Source: an uncultured Rhodopila sp. (GTDB lineage Bacteria; Pseudomonadota; Alphaproteobacteria; Acetobacterales; Acetobacteraceae). From it: DNA of 53,854 bases. The notes beneath the pieces were generated by a model. The model was not told the DNA's origin, did no database searches, and saw only the letters and a program-made list of their open reading frames with translations. The position numbers and the translations under genes were made by a program. This document shows positions 29,176 through 37,213 of the stretch, piece by piece. Every line of letters starts with the position of its first letter. Position 1 is the stretch's first letter. The stretch spans positions 69,211-123,064 of the forward strand of contig NZ_CAIWTY010000068.1 of NCBI RefSeq assembly GCF_903915725.1. The letters are read 5' to 3'.

Positions 29176-31152
29176 TCAACGCACCCGCACCGGCACGATC
29201 TCCGCCGACAACTGCACCTCGTCGCCCAGCCCGTAATAGGAATGCGCCGACTGCGACAGTCGCCGCAGCACCATGAACAACCGCAGGCGGAGCCGCTTCA
29301 GCCGACCCATGCTGCGCGAGGGAAGCAGGTTCTCCAGCGAGATATGCACGATCCAGCGGTGCCGGTTCGTCGGCAAAGCGATCTTCTTGTGCCGGGCCAT
29401 TTCCTCCAGCACGCGCTCGACATTGGGTTCCTCCATGAAACCGAACTGCACTTCCACGCCGATGATGCTGCCCTGGAACCGGTCGCGGTAGAAAACCGTC
29501 ACTTTGTAGCGATCATCGTGAATATACGGCACCTTGCGGTGGGTCACTTCGACGAAGAACAGATTCCGCGGCAGGATGCCGTAGCGATCCAGCAGCAGTC
29601 CCAGCAGCGCCGGGGCGCGGTCGGTTGGCTGGCGCAGCGGCTTGGGCGCCATCAGGATGGCGTTTCGCTCCATGAACACCTCGCTGTCCCGGTGCAGCCG
29701 GACCAGCGCCTCCATGGTCATCGCCGGCCGGGCGGAATAGGCGGCGGACGTCGCTTTGCGGCCCCAGCGCCAGGTGATCATGATCAGGAAGACGATCGCG
29801 CCGATGGTCAGCGGCACGAACCCGCCTTCGAGGAACTTCAGCGTGCTCGCCAGCAGGAAGGTGCCATTGACCAGCGCCAGCGAGCCCCACAGCGCGACGA
29901 TCCGCACCGGGCCCCAGTGCCAGTAGAACCGGGAAATCGGGATCATCGCGATCGAGGTGATCACCATCACCCCGGAAACCGCCAAGCCATACGCCGCGCC
30001 AAGCGCCGAACTGGAGCCGAACGCCAGCACCAGCAGGATGCACCCCACGTACAGGCCCCAGTTGACAAACGGGACATAGATCTGGCCGGCATGCGCCTGA
30101 TGCGTGTGGGTGATCACCAGCCGCGGGAACAGCCCCAGCCGGATCGCCTGCGATGCCAGGGTGAACGCCCCGGAAATCAGCGCCTGCGAGGCGATGACGG
30201 TCGCCGCGGTGGCCAACAGCACCATCGGATACATGAACGCATGCGGCACCAGGCTGAAAAACAGATTGCCCTCGCGTATCGGCGCGCCGCTGAGCAGGTA
30301 CGCCCCCTGCCCCAGGTAATTCAGCAGCAGCGCCGGATACACCACCGCAAACCAGCTCATTCGTATCGGCTTTGCCCCGAAATGCCCGAGATCGGCATAC
30401 ATCGCCTCGCCGCCGGTGATCACCAGCATCAGCGCGCCCAGGATCAGCAGCGCCTGATACGATCCGGTCTGCCAAAGGTAGCGGACGCCGAGCCAGGGAT
30501 TGAAGGCGGCCAGGATCTCGGGCTGGTGGGCGATCTGGAACGCGCCGAGAGCGGCGATGACCAGGAACCAGACCAGCAGGATGGGGCCGAAGACCCGGCC
30601 GACGCGCGCCGTGCCGTTGAACTGCACGGCGAACAGCGCGGTGAGAAGCACGACTGTGACCGGAATGACCAGGCGGGCAAGCGACGGCGTGGCGACCCCG
30701 AGGCCCTCCACCGCCGACAACACGCTGATGGCGGGGGTGATGAACCCGTCGCCGAACAGCAGCCCGGCGCCGAGCATCAGCGACCATAGAATGATCGTCG
30801 TGCCGCGCCGCTTGTATTCGTGCAGCAGCCCATAGAGGGCGAAGACCCCGCCCTCGCCGTCGTTCTCGGCGCGCAGGACGAAGATGGCGTATTTGATCGC
30901 GACGATGACGGTGATGGTCCAGATCACCAGGGAGATGCCACCCAGGACGGCGTCCGGCGTCACCGCCAGTCCCGCATGGCCGAAGAAGATCTGGTCCAGG
31001 GCGTACAGCGGCGAGGTGCCGATGTCGCCGTAGACGATACCCAGGGCGCCGATGGTCAGCGCGGCGAACCCGCCCTTGTGCGCGGCGGCTCCGGTGTCCT
31101 TGGGGTGGGTCGTCACGATCGCGGCGGTGCCGGGGTGCCCGGTGAGTTTCAT
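29176..31152 (-). CDS. kup: Low-affinity potassium transporter Kup
   Basis: Inner-membrane K+:H+ symporter of the KUP/HAK/KT family, 658 residues. The first helix motif GALGIVYGDIGTSPLYALDQ is near residue 33. About twelve helices extend to residue 440, followed by the cytoplasmic C-terminal domain (LLLDRYGILPRNLFFVEVTH and the end). I chose the ATG at 31152 (MKLTGHPGT); a TTG five codons earlier is possible. No strong ribosome site precedes either. It runs in the same direction as the BNR-protein gene located 102 bases upstream. Confidence 0.95.
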   Translation of the reverse strand: MKLTGHPGTAAIVTTHPKDTGAAAHKGGFAALTIGALGIVYGDIGTSPLYALDQIFFGHAGLAVTPDAVLGGISLVIWTITVIVAIKYAIFVLRAENDGEGGVFALYGLLHEYKRRGTTIILWSLMLGAGLLFGDGFITPAISVLSAVEGLGVATPSLARLVIPVTVVLLTALFAVQFNGTARVGRVFGPILLVWFLVIAALGAFQIAHQPEILAAFNPWLGVRYLWQTGSYQALLILGALMLVITGGEAMYADLGHFGAKPIRMSWFAVVYPALLLNYLGQGAYLLSGAPIREGNLFFSLVPHAFMYPMVLLATAATVIASQALISGAFTLASQAIRLGLFPRLVITHTHQAHAGQIYVPFVNWGLYVGCILLVLAFGSSSALGAAYGLAVSGVMVITSIAMIPISRFYWHWGPVRIVALWGSLALVNGTFLLASTLKFLEGGFVPLTIGAIVFLIMITWRWGRKATSAAYSARPAMTMEALVRLHRDSEVFMERNAILMAPKPLRQPTDRAPALLGLLLDRYGILPRNLFFVEVTHRKVPYIHDDRYKVTVFYRDRFQGSIIGVEVQFGFMEEPNVERVLEEMARHKKIALPTNRHRWIVHISLENLLPSRSMGRLKRLRLRLFMVLRRLSQSAHSYYGLGDEVQLSAEIVPVRVR

Positions 31153-31254
31153 GGAGCAGCAAACCAAACTGGCGTTTGTTGCACCCTACGTCGGCTTTGC
31201 CGCGGTGGCGCGGAAAATCACACGCGGTTGGGGAATGGCAGGGGGGCACGGAAC

Positions 31255-33558
31255 CTACGCCGGAACAGGCTTGGGCCCGTGGCGCATGCCCGCGCCGAAA
31301 CAGCTATAGAAAACCCGGCCGCGATCGTTCGGGTCCGGCGTGACGGACCAGATGGAATTCTGGATCGGAAACGCCTTGTTGACCTGGAACGTCTCCCCGC
31401 CATCCACCGAGAACATCGCGCCGCCCGCTCCCCAGCCCGGTTGGCAGTCGCCGGAGAGATAAACGCGGCGCCGATCGCGCGGATCGATGATGACCGTCTG
31501 GCAGAAGGTGTATTGCTGCACGAGACGCCAGGTCGCGCCGGTGTCGTCGGAACGCCAGAGGCCGGTGGCCAGGTAGTTGCCAACGTGCTCGGCATCGGTG
31601 AGGAAATAGCCGGTGACCGCGCCGGCCGCATTCCGGATCAGTGCGAACGACGTCGGATAGAGCATCACCCGCACCGGGTCGGCGCCACTCGGCGGACGCG
31701 GCGCCTTGCCTCGCAACGGCAGCCACCGGCCGCCGCCGTGCGGCATTCGGTAAAGTCCCGAATTCTGCCACATCGCCGGGGGGTCGGTCGGATCGCTGCC
31801 AATCAGCGCGTAAACATCGCCACTGGCGTGGTCCACCTCCAGTTGAGCAACGATCGGCGCCGGATCGAGCAAGCCCTCATTGATCCAACGCCAGTTGGCG
31901 CCGGATGGCTCCATGACCGCCACGCCCGCGCCTTGCGATCCGGCGTAGAGCAGTCCGGTCTTGTCATCGCGGGCGAGGCTGAGGAATGGCATTTGCGCCT
32001 CCGGCGTATCCGGGCCGAGCCTCCGAAAACTGCGCCCGCGGTCGGGCGAGAGGTAGACGCCGCCTCGCAGGTTGCTACCGGGCCGGATGCGGCCGAAATT
32101 GCCCCAGTGCTGGAAATCATGCTTATCGCTCATGGCGGCGATCAGTGTGTTCGCATCGGACGGGTCGAAGACCACGTCGTAACAGGACTGGTGCGGCGCA
32201 CGTATCCGCCCCCAGCGCCCCTTATCCGTGATGATGCGCCATGACACGCCGCCATCTTCCGTAATCAGGATGGAATTGTCGCAGCCGCAGGCGACACCGA
32301 ACAGCGGCGCCGACGCGCTGAACGCCACCTTGCTGATCGAGCAGTCCTCCAGGCCGGTGCTGCGCCAGGCCTGACCGGGTCCGGGGACCTTTTCTACCGG
32401 CTCGCTGAACGGCGAGAGCCAGTTCGCCCCGCCGTCCTTCGTAAGATGCAGAAAGAAATTGCCGCCGCCACCAGCCAGCGCGGAGTTCCGCTGATTCACC
32501 GCGAAGGTGTGGTAGCCGCCGTCCCAATAGCCGATGTCCAGGCCGACGGCGCTTGGACGCAGTGTCGGCCAGGGGGAATTGCCGAACCCTTTGTCGGCCT
32601 GGCTGAAGACCAGCTCGAAGGCGCTGCCGCCGCGCGACCGCCACACGTCGGTGCCCGCCTGGTTCGGAGCGCCGGTTGCGCCGGCGACATAGACGACGTC
32701 GTCGTTCTCGGCCATCTGCACATGTTCGGCGCCGGCCAGAGCCGTGCCGCCCGTTGTCGCCGGCGCCATGCCGGACGGCCCGCCGATGAACACCGCGCCG
32801 CCGGCTTCCTTCGGATTGGTGACATAGGCGAAGACCACGGACATCCCATTCCGTCCCCCGGCAAAGCGATGCAGGAAGGTGGTGGGAATGATGAGGGTGA
32901 ACGTGGCGCCACCATCGTGTGACACATGAATGCCGTAGCCGAACGCGAGATAAAGGGCAGCGTCGGCGGGATCGAGAAACAGGCCGCGGGCGCGCCCCAT
33001 GTTGGTTGCCAGCCGGGTCCACTTCACTCCGTCGTTCTCGGTCACGGCGATGCCGTCGTCGAGTCCGGCGAAGACACGGCCCGGGCGTAGCGAATCCGGG
33101 TACCAGAACCGCACGCGCAGGCTTTTGTCGCCCAACGTCATCGGCGACCAGGTGATCCCGCCATCCAGCGAACGCAGCGGCGAGCCGGTCGCCGGAGCGT
33201 GAAACACGACGCTGGGGGTGGCGCTGTAGCCGATACCCGGGAGATCGGGATAATCCTGGTTGTTCAGCGTTTGCAGAAACACCGCGTTGGCGTGCGGGAC
33301 GGCCTGCCAGCTCGCGCCCTCGTCCGTGCTGCGGAACAGCGTGCCCATGTCTGTGCCGACGAACCACAAACGCTGATACGGGCTCATGCTGAAGCCGATG
33401 AAGGCGCCGCCGCCACCCACGCCGCGGGCCACGTAGGGCTCCGGCAGCTTCGGTGGCGCTTCCGATGCCGCTGCGCGCACGTCGTCAGGGCGTAGTGCGA
33501 GCACAGCGCTAAATGCCGCGGTCTGGCATAGCGCCTCCCTCCTGGTGATCTCGATCAT
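31255..33558 (-). CDS. Exported Asp-box (BNR/sialidase-like) beta-propeller protein
   Basis: A 767-residue secreted protein. The N-terminus has twin arginines and a hydrophobic stretch (MIEITRREALCQTAAFSAVL), compatible with a Tat signal cut near residue 30. At least eight Asp-box motifs of the S/T-x-D-x-G-x-T/S-W/F type follow: STDEGASW, SLDGGITW, SHDGGATF, TKDGGANW, TEDGGVSW, SPDRGRSF, RSDDTGATW and SVDGGETF. The spacing fits one or two beta-propellers, as in sialidases and GH74-type glucanases. No family catalytic residues could be confirmed, so the substrate is unknown. The ATG at 33558 follows GGAGGCAGG. Confidence 0.85.
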   Translation of the reverse strand: MIEITRREALCQTAAFSAVLALRPDDVRAAASEAPPKLPEPYVARGVGGGGAFIGFSMSPYQRLWFVGTDMGTLFRSTDEGASWQAVPHANAVFLQTLNNQDYPDLPGIGYSATPSVVFHAPATGSPLRSLDGGITWSPMTLGDKSLRVRFWYPDSLRPGRVFAGLDDGIAVTENDGVKWTRLATNMGRARGLFLDPADAALYLAFGYGIHVSHDGGATFTLIIPTTFLHRFAGGRNGMSVVFAYVTNPKEAGGAVFIGGPSGMAPATTGGTALAGAEHVQMAENDDVVYVAGATGAPNQAGTDVWRSRGGSAFELVFSQADKGFGNSPWPTLRPSAVGLDIGYWDGGYHTFAVNQRNSALAGGGGNFFLHLTKDGGANWLSPFSEPVEKVPGPGQAWRSTGLEDCSISKVAFSASAPLFGVACGCDNSILITEDGGVSWRIITDKGRWGRIRAPHQSCYDVVFDPSDANTLIAAMSDKHDFQHWGNFGRIRPGSNLRGGVYLSPDRGRSFRRLGPDTPEAQMPFLSLARDDKTGLLYAGSQGAGVAVMEPSGANWRWINEGLLDPAPIVAQLEVDHASGDVYALIGSDPTDPPAMWQNSGLYRMPHGGGRWLPLRGKAPRPPSGADPVRVMLYPTSFALIRNAAGAVTGYFLTDAEHVGNYLATGLWRSDDTGATWRLVQQYTFCQTVIIDPRDRRRVYLSGDCQPGWGAGGAMFSVDGGETFQVNKAFPIQNSIWSVTPDPNDRGRVFYSCFGAGMRHGPKPVPA

Positions 33559-33859
33559 GGTGCCTGCCTCCGTGGCCGGGCGGGAAGGGCATGGGGCGTG
33601 TCACAGCGCAGGCTGGATAGCGAAGAGTGGGGCATGGCTGGTTGTCTACCCTCGCGCGGCTGGTCTGATCCGATTGCGTAATCGGATCTATGCATCAGGT
33701 GTACCGGCACGAAGGTGGCAAATACCGCCAAAGGCGTCGCATCCTGCGCGGCAGAAGGCGTTGCGATTCGCAAAGATATCGTTACGAATGACCACTCGGT
33801 CGGCGACAGATCGTGACGGACGCCACGGCCGCATGGGTTCCCATGAGTCCGCGAGGTCG
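33559..33859. other. Gene-free region with two operator-like palindromes
   Basis: About 300 bases upstream of the BNR gene. At 33667-33688 lies a perfect 9-base inverted repeat, GATCCGATT-GCGT-AATCGGATC. At 33766-33789 lies a 24-base imperfect palindrome (ATTCGCAAAGATATCGTTAC extended by GAAT; 20 of 24 positions symmetric) centred on GATATC. Both are candidate regulator-binding or recombination sites for the divergent flanks. No reading frame here has coding features. Confidence 0.5.
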
Positions 33860-34210
33860 TTAGGCGCGGGTCGTCAACCCGTAGCGGCTGCCATGGGCTT
33901 GAGCAAAGGCCTCGATATGGCCGTCATAGGTCACCAACGGGCACACCAACTCAATCGCCGTCGCGATCAGCAGCCGATCGGCCGGGTCGCGGTGTGGCAG
34001 GTGGTGGAGGCGGTAGGCGCGTGAAGCGGCCCGGGTGGTCAGCGGAACGGCATCGGTACCGGGACGGCCGGTAAACCGGTCGACCCAGGCATCGGGCGAA
34101 AGATCCAGGGAAATGCGCCCGGTATCGACCAGCAGGGCTAGCCGATGGGCGGTGCGGGCGTTCAGCGCCGCTGTTTTGACGGCTTCGCTCAGCCTTGGTT
34201 CTCGGGCCAC
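33860..34210 (-). pseudogene. VapC-type PIN-domain toxin, lacking its N-terminus
   Basis: The 116-codon frame (GTG at 34210) carries the second half of a PIN ribonuclease: LALLVDTGRISLDL, then HHLPHRDPADRLLIATAIEL and LVTYDGHIEAF, which include two of the catalytic acidic positions. The usual first strand with its Asp (LLLDTHxxLW) is missing, and so is the middle S-x-x-x-E segment: the sequence jumps from ALNARTAHR straight to LALLVDTGR. Its start lies inside the antitoxin gene (22-base overlap). Two deletions in one gene point to an inactivated toxin. It could still be translated as a short PIN-like protein. Confidence 0.7.
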
Positions 34211-34416
34211 CCCTCCGGCAACTCATCGCCCGGTATAGCCACGGGTGATCCCGCTTTAGCCAGAATGCGGCCAAGGTCGCCGGGCCTGGCGCGAGCGGCA
34301 CGCTCCGCCAGATAGCCACGTTCCTGCAAAGCCGCGACTTTCTCGGCCGCGGCCTGGCCCGGGAATTGGTTGACGGACACCGTATCCTGCTTAGCCATCT
34401 TCTTCACATCTTCCAT
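34189..34416 (-). CDS. VapB-type antitoxin
   Basis: A 75-residue protein upstream of and overlapping the PIN-domain frame. The C-terminal half, ARARPGDLGRILAKAGSPVA then IPGDELPEGW, follows the pattern of VapB antitoxins, which end in a Pro-Gly-Asp segment that blocks the toxin active site. The N-terminal DNA-binding part (SVNQFPGQAAAEKVAALQER) is not a clear AbrB or RHH motif. The start may be the ATG at 34416 or, more likely for an exact family length, 34398 (MAKQDTVSV). After GDELP it reads on into EGWPENQG, consistent with a deletion that fused it to the truncated vapC. Confidence 0.65.
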   Translation of the reverse strand: MEDVKKMAKQDTVSVNQFPGQAAAEKVAALQERGYLAERAARARPGDLGRILAKAGSPVAIPGDELPEGWPENQG

Positions 34417-34460
34417 TAATAACGGAGGCAGCCGGAGCGCAACGTTGCTGACGGCAACGC

Positions 34461-35456
34461 TTAGGCCCGGCGCGAAGACGGCGGTGAGCGGCCGCCCGGC
34501 GCCATGTTTTGTGGCGGGAGAAACTCCGACACGGCGGTCTCATGCGCCTGATTTGCCGCTTTTTCGCTATCAAACTGGAGCACGGTTATTGTTTCTCCGG
34601 CAATCCGCGCCGAACCGGGCGCCATGTGTTGGCGGATGGCCTCACGCACGTGCCCGGCCCCTGCCATGCCGATGTAATTGATCCGTCCCCCGGCTGTCTG
34701 TATCGCGTAAACAATCGGCTTCCCCTCCGGCAACGCCGCCACCGCCCTGGCGGTGTAGGCGGCTTGCGTGCGCTCAACCGAGCCGTGCTGCCAATACTCG
34801 ATCAGGGTGGCCTGGATCTGACGGCAAACACCCTGAAGGCTGGCAACGTCGCCCTGACCCGGCGCCTCGGTTGCGGTACCCCCATTCCATAGCGCCTCTT
34901 CCCGGGCGCCGATCCGTTCCAATACGGATAACGTCGCTTCGTCGATGACCCCTTGAAAGCTGAGTTCGCGAATAAGCGACTTCATGGAGCGGTTGGCCGT
35001 CTCGATTCCGCGCTGCCGGGCCGAGCGTTGCAACAGCCGCTGCACGATCGCGGCCAACGCTATCAACGAGATCGTCTGCGCGCCCGCATCATTCGTTTCG
35101 GAAGCTTTCGTCACGAAGCCGAGCACACGATCGAGCGGGTCAACCAAACGCCGGGAATGATCCGGGCCTTGGGGTGCCGCGAGGGCGATCAGTTCGAATC
35201 GCCAATCCGGGTTGTTGGCAACCCTGGCCGCAAGTTCCGTGATCTCGTTCGATCCCTTCAGCCGATCGGCGCGCCTGATCTCGACGACGACATGATCGCC
35301 GGCCTTGATTGCGATCAGGTCGGGCGAAAGGCCTGACAGGAAGGCAGGCATATTTGCGGCTGCCGGCGCTTCCACGACCTCGTAGCCCTGGCTCCTGTAC
35401 TCGTGCGCGGTCTTGCGCTGAGTTTGCCGATAGTCCGCGTGATCGAGGTCAGCCAT
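34461..35456 (-). CDS. Putative nuclease: PD-(D/E)XK-like N-terminal domain plus GIY-YIG-like C-terminal domain
   Basis: A 331-residue protein of no named family. Residues 1-92 resemble a restriction-endonuclease fold: Asp46 in SGLSPDLIAIKAGD and Glu59 in VVVEIRRADR give a D-x(12)-E-I-R arrangement, with Arg where Lys is usual. Residues 125-195 are helical and end in REEALWNGG, like the helical domain that often follows such nucleases. Residues 248-320 look like a GIY-YIG domain: IVYAIQTAGGRINYIGMAG, then HVREAIRQH with the Arg, and finally ETAVSEFLPPQNMAPGG with the Glu and Pro-x(2)-Asn. Its ATG directly follows the TGA of the RusA-like gene. Combined nuclease activity is inference. Confidence 0.6.
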   Translation of the reverse strand: MADLDHADYRQTQRKTAHEYRSQGYEVVEAPAAANMPAFLSGLSPDLIAIKAGDHVVVEIRRADRLKGSNEITELAARVANNPDWRFELIALAAPQGPDHSRRLVDPLDRVLGFVTKASETNDAGAQTISLIALAAIVQRLLQRSARQRGIETANRSMKSLIRELSFQGVIDEATLSVLERIGAREEALWNGGTATEAPGQGDVASLQGVCRQIQATLIEYWQHGSVERTQAAYTARAVAALPEGKPIVYAIQTAGGRINYIGMAGAGHVREAIRQHMAPGSARIAGETITVLQFDSEKAANQAHETAVSEFLPPQNMAPGGRSPPSSRRA

Positions 35457-35903
35457 TCAACCGAGATCCCTTTCACCTGCCGCGCGCCAAACGCGCACAT
35501 GGACAAATTCGCGCCCATCGCTGAAAGCCGCCGCCAAACGCGGAGACATATAGCGTACGCGAAACCGCCCGTTGATGTCCCTCCAATTCCCCGTCACGTC
35601 CACCCGGCCATCGTGCGGATAGCAGACGCCCTGCAATGCATCTTGTATCGGTTTGACCAGATTATCCATGTCAGCAATGCGCGCGCCGGCATAATGGGTA
35701 ACCCGCAGTTCGATTTCGGCGGCAAACGGCTGTTGCCCGGACGGCCATGCGTCCAACGCAGCGGTTTTGACGGCGTGCTGCCAGATTGCAAGACGGTTGC
35801 GGTTGTGGGCCTGAGCCGATACCGGTCTGCCGTGGACGCAGATTTCGAAGTCGGGGGGGCGGCGGTCGTCCGGCCGCTCTCCGCCATCCGTCCGGCGGGC
35901 CAT
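35457..35903 (-). CDS. RusA-like Holliday junction resolvase family protein
   Basis: A 148-residue protein with the RusA endonuclease signature ARIADMDNLVKPIQDALQGV (75-94), containing the metal-binding Asp78/Asp80, Asn81, Lys84 and Asp88. It then has CYPHDGRVDV, where the usual Asp-Asp pair is His-Asp. The N-terminal PDFEICVHGRPVSAQAHNRN fits the family's first strand and loop. RusA enzymes resolve four-way DNA junctions and are usually phage-derived. No phage genes are adjacent here; instead the stop codon abuts the start of a two-domain putative nuclease, which suggests one functional unit. Confidence 0.78.
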   Translation of the reverse strand: MARRTDGGERPDDRRPPDFEICVHGRPVSAQAHNRNRLAIWQHAVKTAALDAWPSGQQPFAAEIELRVTHYAGARIADMDNLVKPIQDALQGVCYPHDGRVDVTGNWRDINGRFRVRYMSPRLAAAFSDGREFVHVRVWRAAGERDLG

Positions 35904-36202
35904 TCAATGGCCGCGCCACGAACACACGACCAGAACGCTGCCCGATAGCGGGCGCGAGGCCGGCATCGGTGCCGATCGGCCAACTTGTTTCCCGACCAAC
36001 TGATACGGTCGCTCTCCGGGCACCACTCCCTCCGCAATCGAAAAAAATCGACTACAGAATTATATTGTTATTGTTAGGCTGGTTGCGTCAAGCGACGCGG
36101 CTCCACCCCACGGGCGACAGCCGGGGAAGGCACCCGCTTGGCTTCCTGGCGCCAAGCGGCAAGGATACCCCCAACAAACAAACCCCGGGGGAAACGCCGC
36201 TC
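35904..36202. other. Gene-free divergent region with an AT-rich tract
   Basis: The 299 bases between the RusA-like gene (minus) and the solute-binding gene (plus) contain an AT-rich patch at about 36039-36077 (ATCGAAAAAAATCGACTACA followed by GAATTATATTGTTATTG), in contrast to the GC-rich surroundings. It probably holds the promoters for both directions. I see no gene and no clear operator. Confidence 0.4.
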
Positions 36203-37213
36203 ATGCTGAAGCACCTGCTGACTGCCGCCCTGCTCCTGGCGGCCACCTCCGCCCAAGCCGGAACCCTCGACACCGTCCGCCAAAAGGGCCTCGTCACCTG
36301 CGGCGTCAACACCGGCCTCGGCGGCTTCTCCGTGACCGACAGCAAGGGCATCTGGCGCGGCCTCGACGTCGATGACTGCCGCGCCGTCGCCGCCGCCGTC
36401 TTCGGGGACGCCGAAAAAGTCCGCTACGTCCCCACCACCGGCACCATCCGCTTCACCGCGCTGCAATCCGGCGAGGTCGACCTGCTCGCCCGCAACACCA
36501 CCCTGACCTTCCTGCGCGACGCCACCATCGGACTGCGGATGGTGATGGTGAACTTCTATGACGGCCAGGGCTTCCTGGTCCGCAAGGACGCGCATATCGG
36601 CAGCCTCAAGGATCTCGCCGGTGGCACCGTCTGCATGCTGCAAGGCTCGACGCACGAGATGAACCTTGGCGACTGGATGAAGCAGCACAACATCCAGTTC
36701 CACGTCGTGCTGCTCGACACCACCGACGTGCTGATCAAGACCATGCTGTCGAACCGCTGCGACGCGGCCTCCTCCGACAGTTCCAACCTCGCCTCGATCC
36801 GCGGTGCCGGCGTGCCCAACCCCGACGACTTCATCATCCTGCCCGACCGCATCAGCAAGGAGCCGCTCGGCCCGATGGTCCGCCGCGGCGACGACCAGTG
36901 GCTCGACATCGTGCGCTGGTCGATGATGGCGATGGTCGAAGCCGAGGAACTCGGCGTCACCTCCGCCAACGCGGCACAGATGCTGGCCGACAGCCCCAAC
37001 CCGACGGTGCAGCGCCTGCTCGGCAAGACCGGCGACTTCGGCAAGCAGCTCGGCCTCGACAACGCCTGGGCCTTCTCGATCATCAGCCAGGTCGGCAATT
37101 ACGGCGAATCCTACGACCGCAATGTCGGCCTCGGCAGCCCGCTGAAGCTGGAGCGCGGACCCAACGCGCTGTGGACCCGGGGCGGCCTGATGTACGCGTT
37201 TCCGTTCCGGTGA
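36203..37213 (+). CDS. Amino-acid ABC transporter substrate-binding protein (AapJ/BztA type)
   Basis: Periplasmic solute-binding protein of 336 residues with a signal peptide (MLKHLLTAALLLAATSAQAG, cleavage after AQA). The family core is present: TLDTVRQKGLVTCGVNTGLG, GFSVTDSKGIWRGLDVDDCR, TTGTIRFTALQSGEVDLLAR and MVNFYDGQGFLV. It ends RGGLMYAFPFR, as in AapJ-like general amino-acid binders. No aapQ/M/P permease or ATPase genes follow. Its TGA overlaps the GTG start of an MFS carrier gene, so the two are probably translated together. The ATG at 36203 has GGGGGAAA upstream. Confidence 0.9.
   Translation: MLKHLLTAALLLAATSAQAGTLDTVRQKGLVTCGVNTGLGGFSVTDSKGIWRGLDVDDCRAVAAAVFGDAEKVRYVPTTGTIRFTALQSGEVDLLARNTTLTFLRDATIGLRMVMVNFYDGQGFLVRKDAHIGSLKDLAGGTVCMLQGSTHEMNLGDWMKQHNIQFHVVLLDTTDVLIKTMLSNRCDAASSDSSNLASIRGAGVPNPDDFIILPDRISKEPLGPMVRRGDDQWLDIVRWSMMAMVEAEELGVTSANAAQMLADSPNPTVQRLLGKTGDFGKQLGLDNAWAFSIISQVGNYGESYDRNVGLGSPLKLERGPNALWTRGGLMYAFPFR

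Noticed and set aside
28957..30789. A 610-codon plus-strand frame rich in Gln, His, Arg
   Set aside because: Antisense of kup, which has unmistakable family motifs.
30820..32244. A 474-codon plus-strand frame
   Set aside because: Antisense of kup and the Asp-box protein gene; no recognisable features.
25811..35903. A prophage or integrative element
   Set aside because: No integrase, structural phage gene, transposase or clear attachment-site pair was seen; only the RusA-like gene has phage affinity.
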